Source: Terriglobia bacterium (GTDB lineage: Bacteria > Acidobacteriota > Terriglobia > UBA7540). From it: a stretch of DNA of 16,706 bases. Positions 1 to 8,346 of this stretch are shown here, piece by piece. Every line of letters begins with the position of its first letter. Position 1 is the stretch's first letter. The stretch lies in assembly GCA_030040295.1 (NCBI GenBank), contig JASHTZ010000070.1:1-16706 (forward strand), given 5' to 3'. Below the pieces are notes generated by a model. That model did not search any database. It was not told the DNA's origin and saw only the letters and a program-made list of their open reading frames with translations. A program made the position numbers and the translations under genes.

Positions 1-2
1 TC

Positions 3-629
3 CTTGCCTCAACCTCCGAGGTCTATGGTGATCCCGATGTGAGTCCCCAGACGGAGGATTATTGGGGCCACGTCAACCCCATCGGCCCGCGCAGCGTCTA
101 CGATGAGGCAAAGCGATTTTCGGAAGCCATGGCGATGGCTTACGCCCGCGAACATAATGTAAGAATCCGGATCGTCCGCATCTTCAATACCTACGGCGAG
201 CGTATGAGGCCGGACGATGGCCGGGCCCTTCCAAATTTTCTCACCCAGGCGTTGCAAAACAAACCCGTCACCGTCTATGGCGACGGAATGCAGACACGGA
301 GTTTTTGTTATGTGGGTGACTTGATCGAGGGCATCTACAGGCTCCTCCTTTCCCCGCAAACCGGTCCGATCAATTTGGGAAATCCCGAGGAAGTTACTCT
401 CCTGGAGCTGGCGAAGCTGGTGATTGAGAAAACCATGAGCAGCAGCAGGATTATTTTTGAACCGCTCCCGGTCGATGATCCCATCCGGCGCCGGCCAGAC
501 ATCTCGAAAGCTTCCGTTTTTCTGAATTGGGAGCCGACGGTAGGACTTCAGGAAGGCCTTAAACGCATCATCCCTTATTTCAAGTCCCAACTCGCGATGT
601 TCCCGGCACGCTCCACCTCGTCCAGCTAG
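3..629 (+). CDS. UDP-glucuronic acid decarboxylase (UDP-xylose synthase), 3' part
   Basis: Short-chain dehydrogenase/reductase-type nucleotide-sugar enzyme, cut by the window start. The frame is open from base 3, so the real start and the N-terminal Rossmann GxxGxxG lie upstream. Visible are the catalytic Thr-Ser-Glu segment (bases 12-20), then VYGDP, then the YxxxK pair as Y-D-E-A-K (bases 99-113). Further on come a NTYGERM block, the VYGDGMQTRSFCYVGD segment and INLGNPEE. This order is typical of UDP-glucuronate decarboxylase, which uses bound NAD to convert UDP-glucuronate to UDP-xylose in the cytoplasm. The closest alternatives are dTDP-glucose 4,6-dehydratase or a UDP-glucose 4-epimerase, but the TSEVYGDP...PIGPRSVYDEAKR pattern favours the decarboxylase. 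It would supply UDP-xylose to the downstream glycosyltransferases. It ends with TAG 55 bases before the next gene, consistent with one transcript. Confidence 0.88.
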   Translation, partial: LASTSEVYGDPDVSPQTEDYWGHVNPIGPRSVYDEAKRFSEAMAMAYAREHNVRIRIVRIFNTYGERMRPDDGRALPNFLTQALQNKPVTVYGDGMQTRSFCYVGDLIEGIYRLLLSPQTGPINLGNPEEVTLLELAKLVIEKTMSSSRIIFEPLPVDDPIRRRPDISKASVFLNWEPTVGLQEGLKRIIPYFKSQLAMFPARSTSSS

Positions 630-684
630 ACCCTGAACCCACACAGAAGGCCTGTCTTCAAAACCGTAACACGGAGTCCAAAAA

Positions 685-2124
685 ATGTTCATCGCGCGGC
701 GAGAACTTCTCATCAAAATCTTGAAGCTTTTCGACCTTTTGGTCATGGTCCTGGCTTTCATGCTGGCTGCCCTCCCGGTTGCGAATCGGGGTGAAGCGTC
801 GACCTTTGCCGATTTCCTCTCCATGCGGATTAAGGTGGAGAACTTCATCCTTTTCTTCGTCTTCCTTGCCTTGTGGCACGTGATGTTTGCCTCCTGGCGG
901 CTCTATGGTTCGCAGCGGCTGGTGCCGAGGAGTTCAGAAATCTTGAATATTTTGCGCGCCACAACCCTGGGTACGCTGGGCATTGCCGGGATGTGCCTGG
1001 TGTTTTCCGTCAAGATGGCAACCCCGAGCTTCCTGGTAAGCTTTTGGCTCATTGCCACTTCGGCGACGATCGGGTGCCGTTTTTTCTTGCGGCTTTTCCT
1101 CGAACGAGTCAGACGCCGGGGCCGGGGGTTGCGCCACATTCTCTTTGTAGGAACACATCGGCGCGCCGTGGCATTCGCGCGCAAGCTCGAATCGCGCGCG
1201 GAATCCGGTTACAGAATAGTGGGTTTTGTTGACGAACCCTGGAGCGGTCTGGAAGAATTCCACCGCAGCGGCTACCCCTTGGTTTGCGACTTCGAGCGCC
1301 TGGCGGAATACCTGCGCAGGGCCGTCGTCGACGAAGTGGTCGTTGGACTTCCCTTGAGCTCCTTTTACGAGCGTGCCTCGGCCATCGCCGCGCTTTGTGA
1401 GCTGCACGGCATTGTCGTGCGTTTTCTCCCCCGCATTTTCGATCTAAAAATCGCGAAGCCTCATGCCGAGGAGTTTGAAGGGGATTCGCTGATTACCCTC
1501 TCCACGGGCCCGATCGAGGGGTGGCCGGTGGTTTGCAAGCGCATTCTTGACTTTACAATCGCCCTGCTTCTGCTTCTGGCGCTCGCACCGCTCCTTGCGG
1601 TTGTTGCCGTTCTCATTAAATTGACTTCCGCCGGACCTGCCTTTTTCACCCAGGAAAGGTTGGGATTGAATAAGCGGCGATTTCGCATTTACAAGTTCCG
1701 CACGATGGGTGTTGGTGCTGAAAAACAACAGGCGAAGCTCGAACGCTTCAACGAACTCAGCGGGCCCGTCTTCAAAATAAAACACGACCCGCGGGTGACG
1801 CCTCTCGGCAGAATTCTGCGAAAGGCCAGCATCGATGAACTCCCGCAGTTGTTTAATGTGCTGAAAGGCGAAATGAGCCTGGTGGGTCCGAGGCCTCTTC
1901 CCGTGAGGGATTACGAAGGTTTCGATCAGGATTGGCACCGCAGGCGGTTTAGCGTCCGCCCGGGCATTACCTGCTTGTGGCAGATTTCGGGCAGGAATTC
2001 CATCGGTTTCGATAAATGGATGGAATTGGACATGCGCTACATCGATGAATGGTCGCTCTGGCTGGACTTCCGTATTCTTGCCGGAACGATTCCCGCAGTC
2101 CTGCGTGGTTCCGGGGCGGCTTAG
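685..2124 (+). CDS. Polyprenyl glycosylphosphotransferase (WbaP-like, initiating sugar transferase)
   Basis: Membrane enzyme of 479 residues that should transfer a sugar-1-phosphate from a nucleotide sugar to undecaprenyl phosphate, the first step of repeat-unit assembly. The N-terminal third holds about four hydrophobic segments (roughly residues 12-32, 53-71, 90-112, 115-135). A nucleotide-binding-like CoA-binding domain follows (HILFVGTHRR near residue 153), then the catalytic bacterial sugar transferase domain. That domain begins at KRILDF (residue 285) with a hydrophobic membrane-embedded helix. Its motifs are KFRTM (337-341), DELPQL (384-389) and VGPRP (400-404). Length and order match the WbaP/CpsE/ExoY-with-N-domain class. 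The ATG at 685 has GGAG eight bases upstream (673-676). The sugar specificity (galactose, glucose or other) cannot be read from the sequence. Confidence 0.95.
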   Translation: MFIARRELLIKILKLFDLLVMVLAFMLAALPVANRGEASTFADFLSMRIKVENFILFFVFLALWHVMFASWRLYGSQRLVPRSSEILNILRATTLGTLGIAGMCLVFSVKMATPSFLVSFWLIATSATIGCRFFLRLFLERVRRRGRGLRHILFVGTHRRAVAFARKLESRAESGYRIVGFVDEPWSGLEEFHRSGYPLVCDFERLAEYLRRAVVDEVVVGLPLSSFYERASAIAALCELHGIVVRFLPRIFDLKIAKPHAEEFEGDSLITLSTGPIEGWPVVCKRILDFTIALLLLLALAPLLAVVAVLIKLTSAGPAFFTQERLGLNKRRFRIYKFRTMGVGAEKQQAKLERFNELSGPVFKIKHDPRVTPLGRILRKASIDELPQLFNVLKGEMSLVGPRPLPVRDYEGFDQDWHRRRFSVRPGITCLWQISGRNSIGFDKWMELDMRYIDEWSLWLDFRILAGTIPAVLRGSGAA

Positions 2125-2141
2125 ATCTGATTTCAATTCTC

Positions 2142-2147
2142 AAGGAG
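2142..2147 (+). promoter_or_regulatory. Ribosome binding site deciding the start at 2160
   Basis: AAGGAG lies in the short gap after the glycosylphosphotransferase stop, 12 bases before an in-frame GTG at 2160. The longer reading from ATG 2049 would overlap 76 bases of the upstream gene and has no comparable site. A TTG at 2148 is too close to the site to be used with it. Confidence 0.55.
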
Positions 2148-2159
2148 TTGAACGACCCT

Positions 2160-3284
2160 GTGCAAAACCTGACCGATGCGCCCGCAAAGCCGAGGGAAGT
2201 GGATGGTTATTCCTCGCGGGGAAGTGGATTTTGGTTTCGCAACGGTGCGACCGCTGAAATCCGCCGGAGAGTTGGCGCGGCTTTGGACATGAATCCGGAC
2301 GTCATTGAAGTTGACCGGACTTGCCTCAGCCGGTCGGGTTCGGCGATGCGCTGCTCAGGGCGGATCGGGAAGAAACGCTTCAGCGCCAAAACTTACCTGT
2401 TTGATCAGTACCAGTTTCCCTCGTTGTTTGTCCTGCCGGGCGAGGAATTGCACCGCCCGGAGGAGGTTTTTCGTCCGATTGAAGAGCAGATCACCATCGA
2501 ATGGAAAGGAATTCACCAGATGCGGTCAGTGGTGGGGAGCCGCAACTGTCCCACACCGTTGGGTTATACGCTTGAAGGACGGACCTTGGTGTTCGAGGAA
2601 GTAAGTGGCATGGGCGTTGACCGCCTGACGCGCCGGGCATGGCCGTGGAAGGTGCGGCTAAAATCCGCCGAAGCCGCGCTATTCCACGCCGGTGCGTGGT
2701 TGAGGAATCTTCATCAATCGTCCTCGCGGAAATGGGAGACGGTGTTTCCCATCGAAGTACTTCAGCAAGGCCGCCGCATGTTCGACTTAAGGACTGCGGA
2801 ATCGGCATACCATGAGCGCCTCTCCCTGCAGGCATTGGAGGCGGCATGCCGGCAGATCGGTCCGCGCACTCCGATTCGCGTCTCAGTCTCGATGAATCTG
2901 GGAGAATTTTCACTGCAAAATTTGCTTTGGGATGGGGAAAAGGAACATCTCTGGGTTATGGACTTCGGGCTCACCTCCTACCGCTCAACCCTTCACGACC
3001 TCAGCACGATGGTTTATGACTTGCGGAGGCGATTGTTTCATCCACTTACTTCGCCGCGGGTCATTCGCCGGTTTGAACAATCCTTCTGGACGGGGTATGG
3101 AAGCATTGCGGCAAATCTGCGATTGCTTGTGAATGCTGTTGCTACCTACTGCCTGTTCGATCAGAGCCTGCCAAGCATTTGCAACGCGTACCCCCGGCGA
3201 AATTTCGCGGGACGCATCAGGTCCACCGTCTACAGACGCCTCTTCCAACCCTTCATGATCTCTCGCATCCTGCGAGCACACTAA
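2160..3284 (+). CDS. APH/choline kinase-like phosphotransferase with variant catalytic loop
   Basis: Predicted soluble protein of 374 residues with the late motifs of the protein-kinase-like phosphotransferase fold (aminoglycoside phosphotransferase, choline kinase, WaaP/Kdo kinase). The catalytic-loop region reads L247-G248-E249-F250-x3-N254-L-L, where family members usually have HGDxxxxN. It is followed at a normal distance by VMDFG (D268-G270), the metal-binding DFG motif. A lysine in the SAKTYLF segment could be the ATP-binding beta-3 lysine, and LVFEEVSG resembles the hinge. So the fold is supported, but the usual catalytic His and Asp are replaced by Leu and Glu. The protein could phosphorylate a sugar or lipid intermediate, or be a non-catalytic pseudokinase. 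It sits 35 bases after the initiating transferase and 10 bases before the first flippase. The GTG start is chosen from the ribosome binding site; ATG 2049 is the alternative. Confidence 0.72.
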   Translation: MQNLTDAPAKPREVDGYSSRGSGFWFRNGATAEIRRRVGAALDMNPDVIEVDRTCLSRSGSAMRCSGRIGKKRFSAKTYLFDQYQFPSLFVLPGEELHRPEEVFRPIEEQITIEWKGIHQMRSVVGSRNCPTPLGYTLEGRTLVFEEVSGMGVDRLTRRAWPWKVRLKSAEAALFHAGAWLRNLHQSSSRKWETVFPIEVLQQGRRMFDLRTAESAYHERLSLQALEAACRQIGPRTPIRVSVSMNLGEFSLQNLLWDGEKEHLWVMDFGLTSYRSTLHDLSTMVYDLRRRLFHPLTSPRVIRRFEQSFWTGYGSIAANLRLLVNAVATYCLFDQSLPSICNAYPRRNFAGRIRSTVYRRLFQPFMISRILRAH

Positions 3285-3294
3285 TACCGCGCGA

Positions 3295-4740
3295 ATGGCT
3301 GACATTTCTTTCGCAAACCAATCCACCAACAAAATACAGATGGATGAAAGTCCTCATCACGAGTGGCCTCTTCGCCACACCCGGAGTGCAGGAAGTGTCG
3401 TGTGGCTCCGGAAGGGGTTCCTGGCGATCATGGATCAGGGGATCCTGTCTGGGGCAAACTTTCTTGTTGCCATCCTGCTGGCCCGGTGGCTGACCCCCGA
3501 GTCGTATGGGTCATACGCACTGGCCTTTGAGATTTTCCTGCTGGTGGCGGTCATCTACGGCGCGCTGATTCTTGAACCCATGAGCGTTTTTGGCGCCTCG
3601 GTTTATGGGGGAAATCTCGTCAGTTATTATGGAAAGCTTCTCCGCATCCATTGTGTGGTGTCCTCGGTGATGGTGGTTTTGCTCTTTGTCGTAGCCGGCA
3701 TTTTACATGCGATGAAGCCCGCAAGCTTGCTTCCTGATCCGCTGGTTGCCGTCGCTATCGCCACGCCTTGTTTGCTGTTGTTCTGGTTGGCTCGCCGGGG
3801 TTTCTACGTGGTGTTCATGCCGCGAAAGGCTCTTGCCGGTTCTTGCATTTATTCGGCCTTGGTCGTTGCAGGTGTGGCCGTGCTATATAAACTCAGGTGT
3901 TTGTCCGCCACGTCCGCATTCCTGCTTTTGGCCGCAGGCTCATTGGTAACCGGGCCATTGATGTTTCGCTGGCTTAAGCCAAAATTGGTGGCTAAAGCCC
4001 CGGAAATTCGCCTCCGTGATATTTGCCGGAGGCATTGGACCTATGGCCGCTGGGCGGTCGCCAATTCATTGGTCATTTGGCTCTCCTTGGCTATTTATTA
4101 TCCCTTGCTGGGCAGCTTTTATACACTGGCGGATGCGGGAAAATTCAAGGCGCTGATGAATTTTGCCTCGCCGATCGGCCAAGCGTTGTTCGCGCTTTCC
4201 ATGCTGACCCTGCCCTATGTCTCAAGAGAGCACCACGCGGATGGCAATGTGGTGGCCAATCGTCTGGTCTGGCGTTTGACTTTTTATTTTATGGGAGGCG
4301 CTTGTCTGTACTGGGTTGTCGTGCTCCTTCTGCGAAACCCGGCATTGCACCTCCTTTATGGCGGAAAATTTGGGGAAATCGTCACCCTGCTTCCTTGGGT
4401 CGCCTTGGGGTCGGTTCTCAGGATGTCCGCCGTTGCGCCGGAGATTGTTCTCAAAGCGATGCACTCACCCGCGAGTGCTTTCGTTGCTTACTCCGCGGCA
4501 TGCGTTGTCGCAATTCTTGTGGGAGTGCCTTGCACGCGAAAGTATGGACTGACCGGCGCACTGTTGGCATGGGTCCTTTCAAGCGCCACAGCGCTGGGAG
4601 CAGCAATCGTTATGATTCGCCGGAAATCAAGTCGATTGAGTACCACGCCATATGAATCCACCAGCGCACTAGTGGTGGCGGAGCAATCTCCCCAAAAGGT
4701 TGGAGTGCTTGAGACGGAGATTTCGCAATTAATAGGTTGA
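3295..4740 (+). CDS. Wzx-type oligosaccharide flippase (first copy)
   Basis: Integral membrane protein of up to 481 residues with about 12 to 14 hydrophobic segments across almost its full length. It belongs to the polysaccharide biosynthesis/MATE-like flippase superfamily. The family-typical N-terminal pattern is visible: an amphipathic GFLAIMDQGILSG segment, then ILLARWLTPESYGSYALAF, matching the ARxLxPexyGxya pattern of Wzx proteins. Such proteins move undecaprenyl-diphosphate-linked repeat units from the cytoplasmic to the periplasmic face of the inner membrane. The start is uncertain: ATG 3295 lies 10 bases after the upstream stop without a clear Shine-Dalgarno site, and ATG 3340 and 3430 are in frame. 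The first 40 residues look poorly conserved, so a shorter protein is possible. It is one of two flippase-like genes in the window. Confidence 0.85.
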   Translation: MADISFANQSTNKIQMDESPHHEWPLRHTRSAGSVVWLRKGFLAIMDQGILSGANFLVAILLARWLTPESYGSYALAFEIFLLVAVIYGALILEPMSVFGASVYGGNLVSYYGKLLRIHCVVSSVMVVLLFVVAGILHAMKPASLLPDPLVAVAIATPCLLLFWLARRGFYVVFMPRKALAGSCIYSALVVAGVAVLYKLRCLSATSAFLLLAAGSLVTGPLMFRWLKPKLVAKAPEIRLRDICRRHWTYGRWAVANSLVIWLSLAIYYPLLGSFYTLADAGKFKALMNFASPIGQALFALSMLTLPYVSREHHADGNVVANRLVWRLTFYFMGGACLYWVVVLLLRNPALHLLYGGKFGEIVTLLPWVALGSVLRMSAVAPEIVLKAMHSPASAFVAYSAACVVAILVGVPCTRKYGLTGALLAWVLSSATALGAAIVMIRRKSSRLSTTPYESTSALVVAEQSPQKVGVLETEISQLIG

Positions 4741-4754
4741 CTCCATCCCCCTGT

Positions 4755-4760
4755 GGGGGG
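4755..4760 (+). promoter_or_regulatory. G-rich ribosome binding site before the glycosyltransferase remnant
   Basis: A run of six G residues lies seven bases before ATG 4768 and would pair loosely with the anti-Shine-Dalgarno sequence. It favours ATG 4768 over the in-frame GTG at 4753. It also shows that the 5' end of the remnant gene keeps a plausible translation start. Confidence 0.4.
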
Positions 4761-4767
4761 AATTCCC

Positions 4768-5040
4768 ATGAAGGTTCTCCTGGTTGGGTCAATTATGCCC
4801 CCCGATGCCAGCATCAAGGTTCCAGTCAAAACCGCTCTTCAGACCGTACCCAGTTTGGGCTGGGCGATTCGCAGACTTTCATACGAGCCCGCAGAAAGGC
4901 TGCGCATGGGCCGGGCCGCGTGGGAGTTTGCCAGGACCCAGACTTGGGCACACCGGGCTGATATCATGTCAGGACTGTACGAAGGAGTTGCGCGCAAGCA
5001 GAACGCATCCGGCGAAGCGGACAAGCAATTTGCGGCCTAA
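4768..5040 (+). pseudogene. Glycosyltransferase (GT4-like) remnant with internal deletion
   Basis: Short open frame of 90 residues that reads as two ends of a glycosyltransferase joined together. Residues 1-16 (MKVLLVGSIMPPDAS) are a classic first beta strand and loop of a GT-B enzyme. From about residue 32 the sequence resembles the C-terminal helices of GT4 enzymes: AIRRLSYEPAERLRMG, then AAWEFARTQTWAHRA, then a final helix with LYEGV. The roughly 250 to 300 residues that should lie between, including the EX7E nucleotide-sugar site, are absent. The frame is intact across the join (about bases 4816-4867), as expected for an in-frame deletion. It starts 27 bases after the first flippase and precedes the second. 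It could be expressed but is very unlikely to be an active transferase. A genuine small protein that merely resembles these pieces is the alternative. Confidence 0.62.
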
Positions 5041-5111
5041 CACTCTTTGGCGCAAAAATCTCAGACAATTTGTCCGAAGTCGATCTTCCGACTTGGTCAT
5101 CAAGCCAATTC

Positions 5112-6689
5112 ATGAGCATTCCACCGGCACTCCGGCAATCACCCCTCGTGAGCCCACAGATAGAAGTCTCAGTGCCTCCACCACCGCCTGTGCAATCCAC
5201 AGCGGAGAAAGACGTTCACACTCTTGCCTCTGGCGTGGGAGTAGTTTTGGCGGGCAGGACCCTGGGGCGGTTCCTTCGCCTCCTCGTGGATATAACCCTG
5301 GCGCGCATCCTGGCTCCCACAGCTTTCGGGCAATACGCGATTGGGTGGACCATTACGCGGATTGTGACGCTGGTATCTCCCCTAGGACTGGACGACGGCG
5401 TAATACGCTTTGGATCTCTGCATCGCCATCGCGACAAAGCGGTTGTGAAGGGGGTTATTCAGGAATCCATTTGGATGTCGCTGGCCACGGGCTTGTTACT
5501 CGGGGTGGTGTTTTATCTGGCGGCTCCCTGGTTGGGAGAATCGAAATTTCACAGCGCGGGAATCACTACAGTTTTCAAATGGTTCGCACTTACTTTTCCG
5601 CTGATCTCTTGTTTGCGGGTTGCCGCGGCGGCAACGCAGATATCTCAGCGTATGAAGTTCTCAGTTTATGCGGAAGAGGTGAGCCAATCCGCGCTGGCTC
5701 TCATTTTGATTATCGTCTTTTATTTCTTCGAGTGGGGTCTGAACGGGGCACTTGCGGCGATTGTTCTTTCGTGGGGGGTTTCACTGGTTCTCGGCCTCCA
5801 TTATGTGCGCCATCTGTTTCCCGAAATTGTTTCCAAGCAGGTTCAGCCAAAGTTTCTCGGCAAGGAATTGATCCTGTTTTCGCTCCCTGCGAACCTAGCG
5901 ATCGTGTGCGGCATGATCCTCATTTGGGTGGACCGGCTCTTCGTCGGGTATTTCCGTTCCGCGGCCGAGGCTGGCACCTACCACGCCGCGTCGCAGCTTT
6001 CCATCGCGCTGGCAATCATCTTGAGCGCTTTCGGAGCCATGATGTCGCCCATGACCGCTGACCTCTATCACCAGGGGAAGGTGCAAAGGCTGGAAGAGAT
6101 GTTTCGTGTAAGCACCAAGTGGTCTCTGTATTTGAGCATTCCAGTTTTCCTCATTATGTGCGCTGTTCCTTCACAAATCATGACGGTGGCGTTTGGAAAG
6201 GACTACGTCATCGGCGCCGCGGTGCTGCCCATCCTGGGTTTCGGACAACTGTTGAATGCAGGAACGGGAACCACAGGTCCTGTGCTGGTGATGACGGGCT
6301 ACCAGAAGGCGATATCCCTCCTCACCGCCGCGACCATGGTTACAAATATCATCCTCGGATTTCTTCTAGTGCCCCGATGGGGAATGCTGGGAGCCGCGAT
6401 CGGAACAGCCTTTACCGTGGGAATGTTGTCCATCGCTTCTATTCTGCTCATCAAGCGCCTTTTGGGAATCTGGCCATACGATAAACGGTATCTCAAAGGG
6501 CTCATTGCCACGAGCCTGGCAGGAGCGGCCTTGTTGCTGCTGCGATTGGTTCCGCTGCACAATGCAGTCTTGGCGCTCGCTGTGAATATCATTGTTGCCA
6601 TGGGATTGTTTGCAGGCACCCTCGCCATTCTCGGCCTGGATCGTGAAGACCGCGAATTCGTTAAATTGATCATTGCCCGCATAAGATAG
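5112..6689 (+). CDS. Wzx-type oligosaccharide flippase (second copy)
   Basis: Integral membrane protein of about 525 residues with roughly 14 hydrophobic segments, again of the Wzx/MATE-like polysaccharide flippase superfamily. After a proline-rich N-terminal tail (an SVPPPPPVQS stretch) comes LASGVGVVLAGRTLGRFLRLL, then the family-typical ITLARILAPTAFGQYAIGW. A late central segment, VDRLFVGYFRSAAEAGTYHAA, matches the conserved dRlmlg.....vGiYs.A pattern of such proteins. Predicted role: transbilayer movement of a lipid-linked repeat unit. It is clearly diverged from the copy at 3295, so it is not a recent tandem duplicate. The start is uncertain. ATG 5112 is chosen; TTG 5070 would add 14 residues, and neither has a strong Shine-Dalgarno site. 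It ends two bases before the polymerase gene, so the two are probably translationally coupled. Confidence 0.88.
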   Translation: MSIPPALRQSPLVSPQIEVSVPPPPPVQSTAEKDVHTLASGVGVVLAGRTLGRFLRLLVDITLARILAPTAFGQYAIGWTITRIVTLVSPLGLDDGVIRFGSLHRHRDKAVVKGVIQESIWMSLATGLLLGVVFYLAAPWLGESKFHSAGITTVFKWFALTFPLISCLRVAAAATQISQRMKFSVYAEEVSQSALALILIIVFYFFEWGLNGALAAIVLSWGVSLVLGLHYVRHLFPEIVSKQVQPKFLGKELILFSLPANLAIVCGMILIWVDRLFVGYFRSAAEAGTYHAASQLSIALAIILSAFGAMMSPMTADLYHQGKVQRLEEMFRVSTKWSLYLSIPVFLIMCAVPSQIMTVAFGKDYVIGAAVLPILGFGQLLNAGTGTTGPVLVMTGYQKAISLLTAATMVTNIILGFLLVPRWGMLGAAIGTAFTVGMLSIASILLIKRLLGIWPYDKRYLKGLIATSLAGAALLLLRLVPLHNAVLALAVNIIVAMGLFAGTLAILGLDREDREFVKLIIARIR

Positions 6690-6691
6690 CG

Positions 6692-8305
6692 ATGTTCCAA
6701 TCAAATAATTATCAAATTCGATCGAATTCCAACGGCAGGGGCTGGGGTTTGATTGCTCTCGGCCTCGCGGTTCTAGGCGCCGTGACAACGGCGGGAATCC
6801 TGGCCCTCGCCATGCACCTCCGGCCCGGTGGGGGATTGGCCCTTTGGGGAGTCCTTGCCGCCCCTGTTGTTTTGATCGTTGCGTTTGCTGTAATTCGCCA
6901 GGGCGCCGGCCATGCGTGGGCGTTCTTTTCCTCTTCGCTTCGATGGTGGCACATTCTCTGGATGCTGGCATTTGCGAGCGCCCTGGTGTTCCGGATCCGG
7001 ACGGTAAACGACATCGCTTCGGACCCTCTGGACGCGTGGGCAATCTATCGTGTGGTCGTTGACATGTTGGTGGCTTTTAGCCTGCTCGGAATTCTTGCCG
7101 TGCGGCGGATTCACTGGTTGGGATCGATGTTCCGCGGAGTGATTGGAGCTCTGACAATCTTCGGGTTGGTGGAAGTGGCCTCGACGGTGTGGTCCGTCTA
7201 TCCGTCCTGGACGCTTTACAAGTCACTTGAATACCTTGCTGACGTTGCCTTGCTCGCGGCGATTCTCGAGTCGGTGAGCTCGATTAAAGACTACCGAAAG
7301 TTTTTCAATTGGACCTGGGCGCTTTATGGCGTGCTGCTGCTCAGTGTCTGGATGGGTGCGGTCATTTGGCCGAATGCGGCCCTGCATGGTCAATATGTTG
7401 GAAGAGGGGCCGAGCTCGGGCTGCGCTTGGAAGGGGTGTTGCCCGCTTTAAGCTCCAACGATGTGGGAACCTTCGCAGGAATCATCGTGCTCATATGCCT
7501 CGCCCGGTTGTTTCCCACATCGAACGAGAGATTTCGCAAGCTTTGGTATCTCTTCCTTCTCGGCGCCGGCCTGGTCACCATGGTGTTGGCCCAAACTCGA
7601 ACGGCGTTTGCCGGCTTGTTGCTTGGCGTGTTCATTGTGCTGATCTACTCCAAGCGGGGAAGGCTCGGCGCCATGTTTGCGCTGGTGATTGCCCCGATTG
7701 TTGCTTTGTTCACCATGGGGGGACTGATCTGGTCATTTATGGAACGCGGCCAGACCGAAGCACAACTGGCCACCCTCAGCAGCCGCGCGCAGTGGTGGGC
7801 ATTTGCCTGGCAGACCTACCTCGAGCGGCCACTGACAGGCTTCGGGGCATATGCCGCGGGCCGCTTTGCGGTCCTCGCCAAGCTGGGCATGGTGGGAACC
7901 TCTACCCTGCACAGCGATTATCTGGATATCATCGCGGGAACAGGCATCTGGGGTCTCATTCCTTTCCTAGTGGTGTTGGTGGCGACATGGTGGTACCTCT
8001 TGAGGTACATGCGCGATCCTTCCTTGGATAGCGAAGGCCGCCAACTTGCTTACGAGGCATTGGCAGTTCTGGCTCTCCTCACTTTTCGCTCGATCTTCAT
8101 GACCATGTTGATCTGGCATCCGCCTCTCCACTTCCTAGCGATCATCGGATACGTCGAGTTCTTGAGGCGGCGACGGCGGGTCGCGGTGCGATATGCGCCT
8201 CAGGCGGTGCATTTTGCCCCGGCAATTGAACGTCACCAGCAGCTCGATTTGATTTTTGCCGCTCATGTGCACGGTTCCCCGCAAGATACGGATTCATCCA
8301 ACTGA
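6692..8305 (+). CDS. O-antigen ligase / Wzy-like polymerase family protein
   Basis: Multi-pass inner-membrane protein of 537 residues with the Wzy_C signature. The family region is a large loop with R365 in TLSSRAQWWAFAWQTY, then ERPLTGFGAYAAGRF. It ends at H407 in STLHSDYLDIIAGTGIWGLIPF, and another hydrophobic helix follows. This R...P..G.G...HS.YL....G..G pattern is shared by O-antigen ligases (WaaL) and Wzy polymerases. In this context, next to flippases and an initiating transferase, polymerisation of repeat units on the periplasmic side is the likely job; ligation to a lipid acceptor cannot be excluded. ATG 6692 follows the upstream stop by two bases, supporting coupled translation. The final 45 residues or so are hydrophilic and probably cytoplasmic. 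Confidence 0.88.
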   Translation: MFQSNNYQIRSNSNGRGWGLIALGLAVLGAVTTAGILALAMHLRPGGGLALWGVLAAPVVLIVAFAVIRQGAGHAWAFFSSSLRWWHILWMLAFASALVFRIRTVNDIASDPLDAWAIYRVVVDMLVAFSLLGILAVRRIHWLGSMFRGVIGALTIFGLVEVASTVWSVYPSWTLYKSLEYLADVALLAAILESVSSIKDYRKFFNWTWALYGVLLLSVWMGAVIWPNAALHGQYVGRGAELGLRLEGVLPALSSNDVGTFAGIIVLICLARLFPTSNERFRKLWYLFLLGAGLVTMVLAQTRTAFAGLLLGVFIVLIYSKRGRLGAMFALVIAPIVALFTMGGLIWSFMERGQTEAQLATLSSRAQWWAFAWQTYLERPLTGFGAYAAGRFAVLAKLGMVGTSTLHSDYLDIIAGTGIWGLIPFLVVLVATWWYLLRYMRDPSLDSEGRQLAYEALAVLALLTFRSIFMTMLIWHPPLHFLAIIGYVEFLRRRRRVAVRYAPQAVHFAPAIERHQQLDLIFAAHVHGSPQDTDSSN

Positions 8306-8346
8306 ACATTCCTCCGAAAACCGTGACGAGGGTTGATGAAAACTCG

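Noticed and set aside
1444..2136. 230-codon frame on the - strand opposite the glycosylphosphotransferase
   Set aside because: The + strand frame carries all sugar-transferase motifs here; the antisense product has no recognisable domain.
4784..6061. 425-codon + strand frame overlapping the glycosyltransferase remnant and second flippase
   Set aside because: Its product is Arg/Gly/Ser/His-rich without any family motif, while the overlapping frame gives a clean multi-pass flippase. It is a high-G+C shadow frame.
6366..7043. 225-codon frame on the - strand spanning the flippase/polymerase boundary
   Set aside because: It crosses two well-supported genes and its product is low-complexity with no family resemblance.
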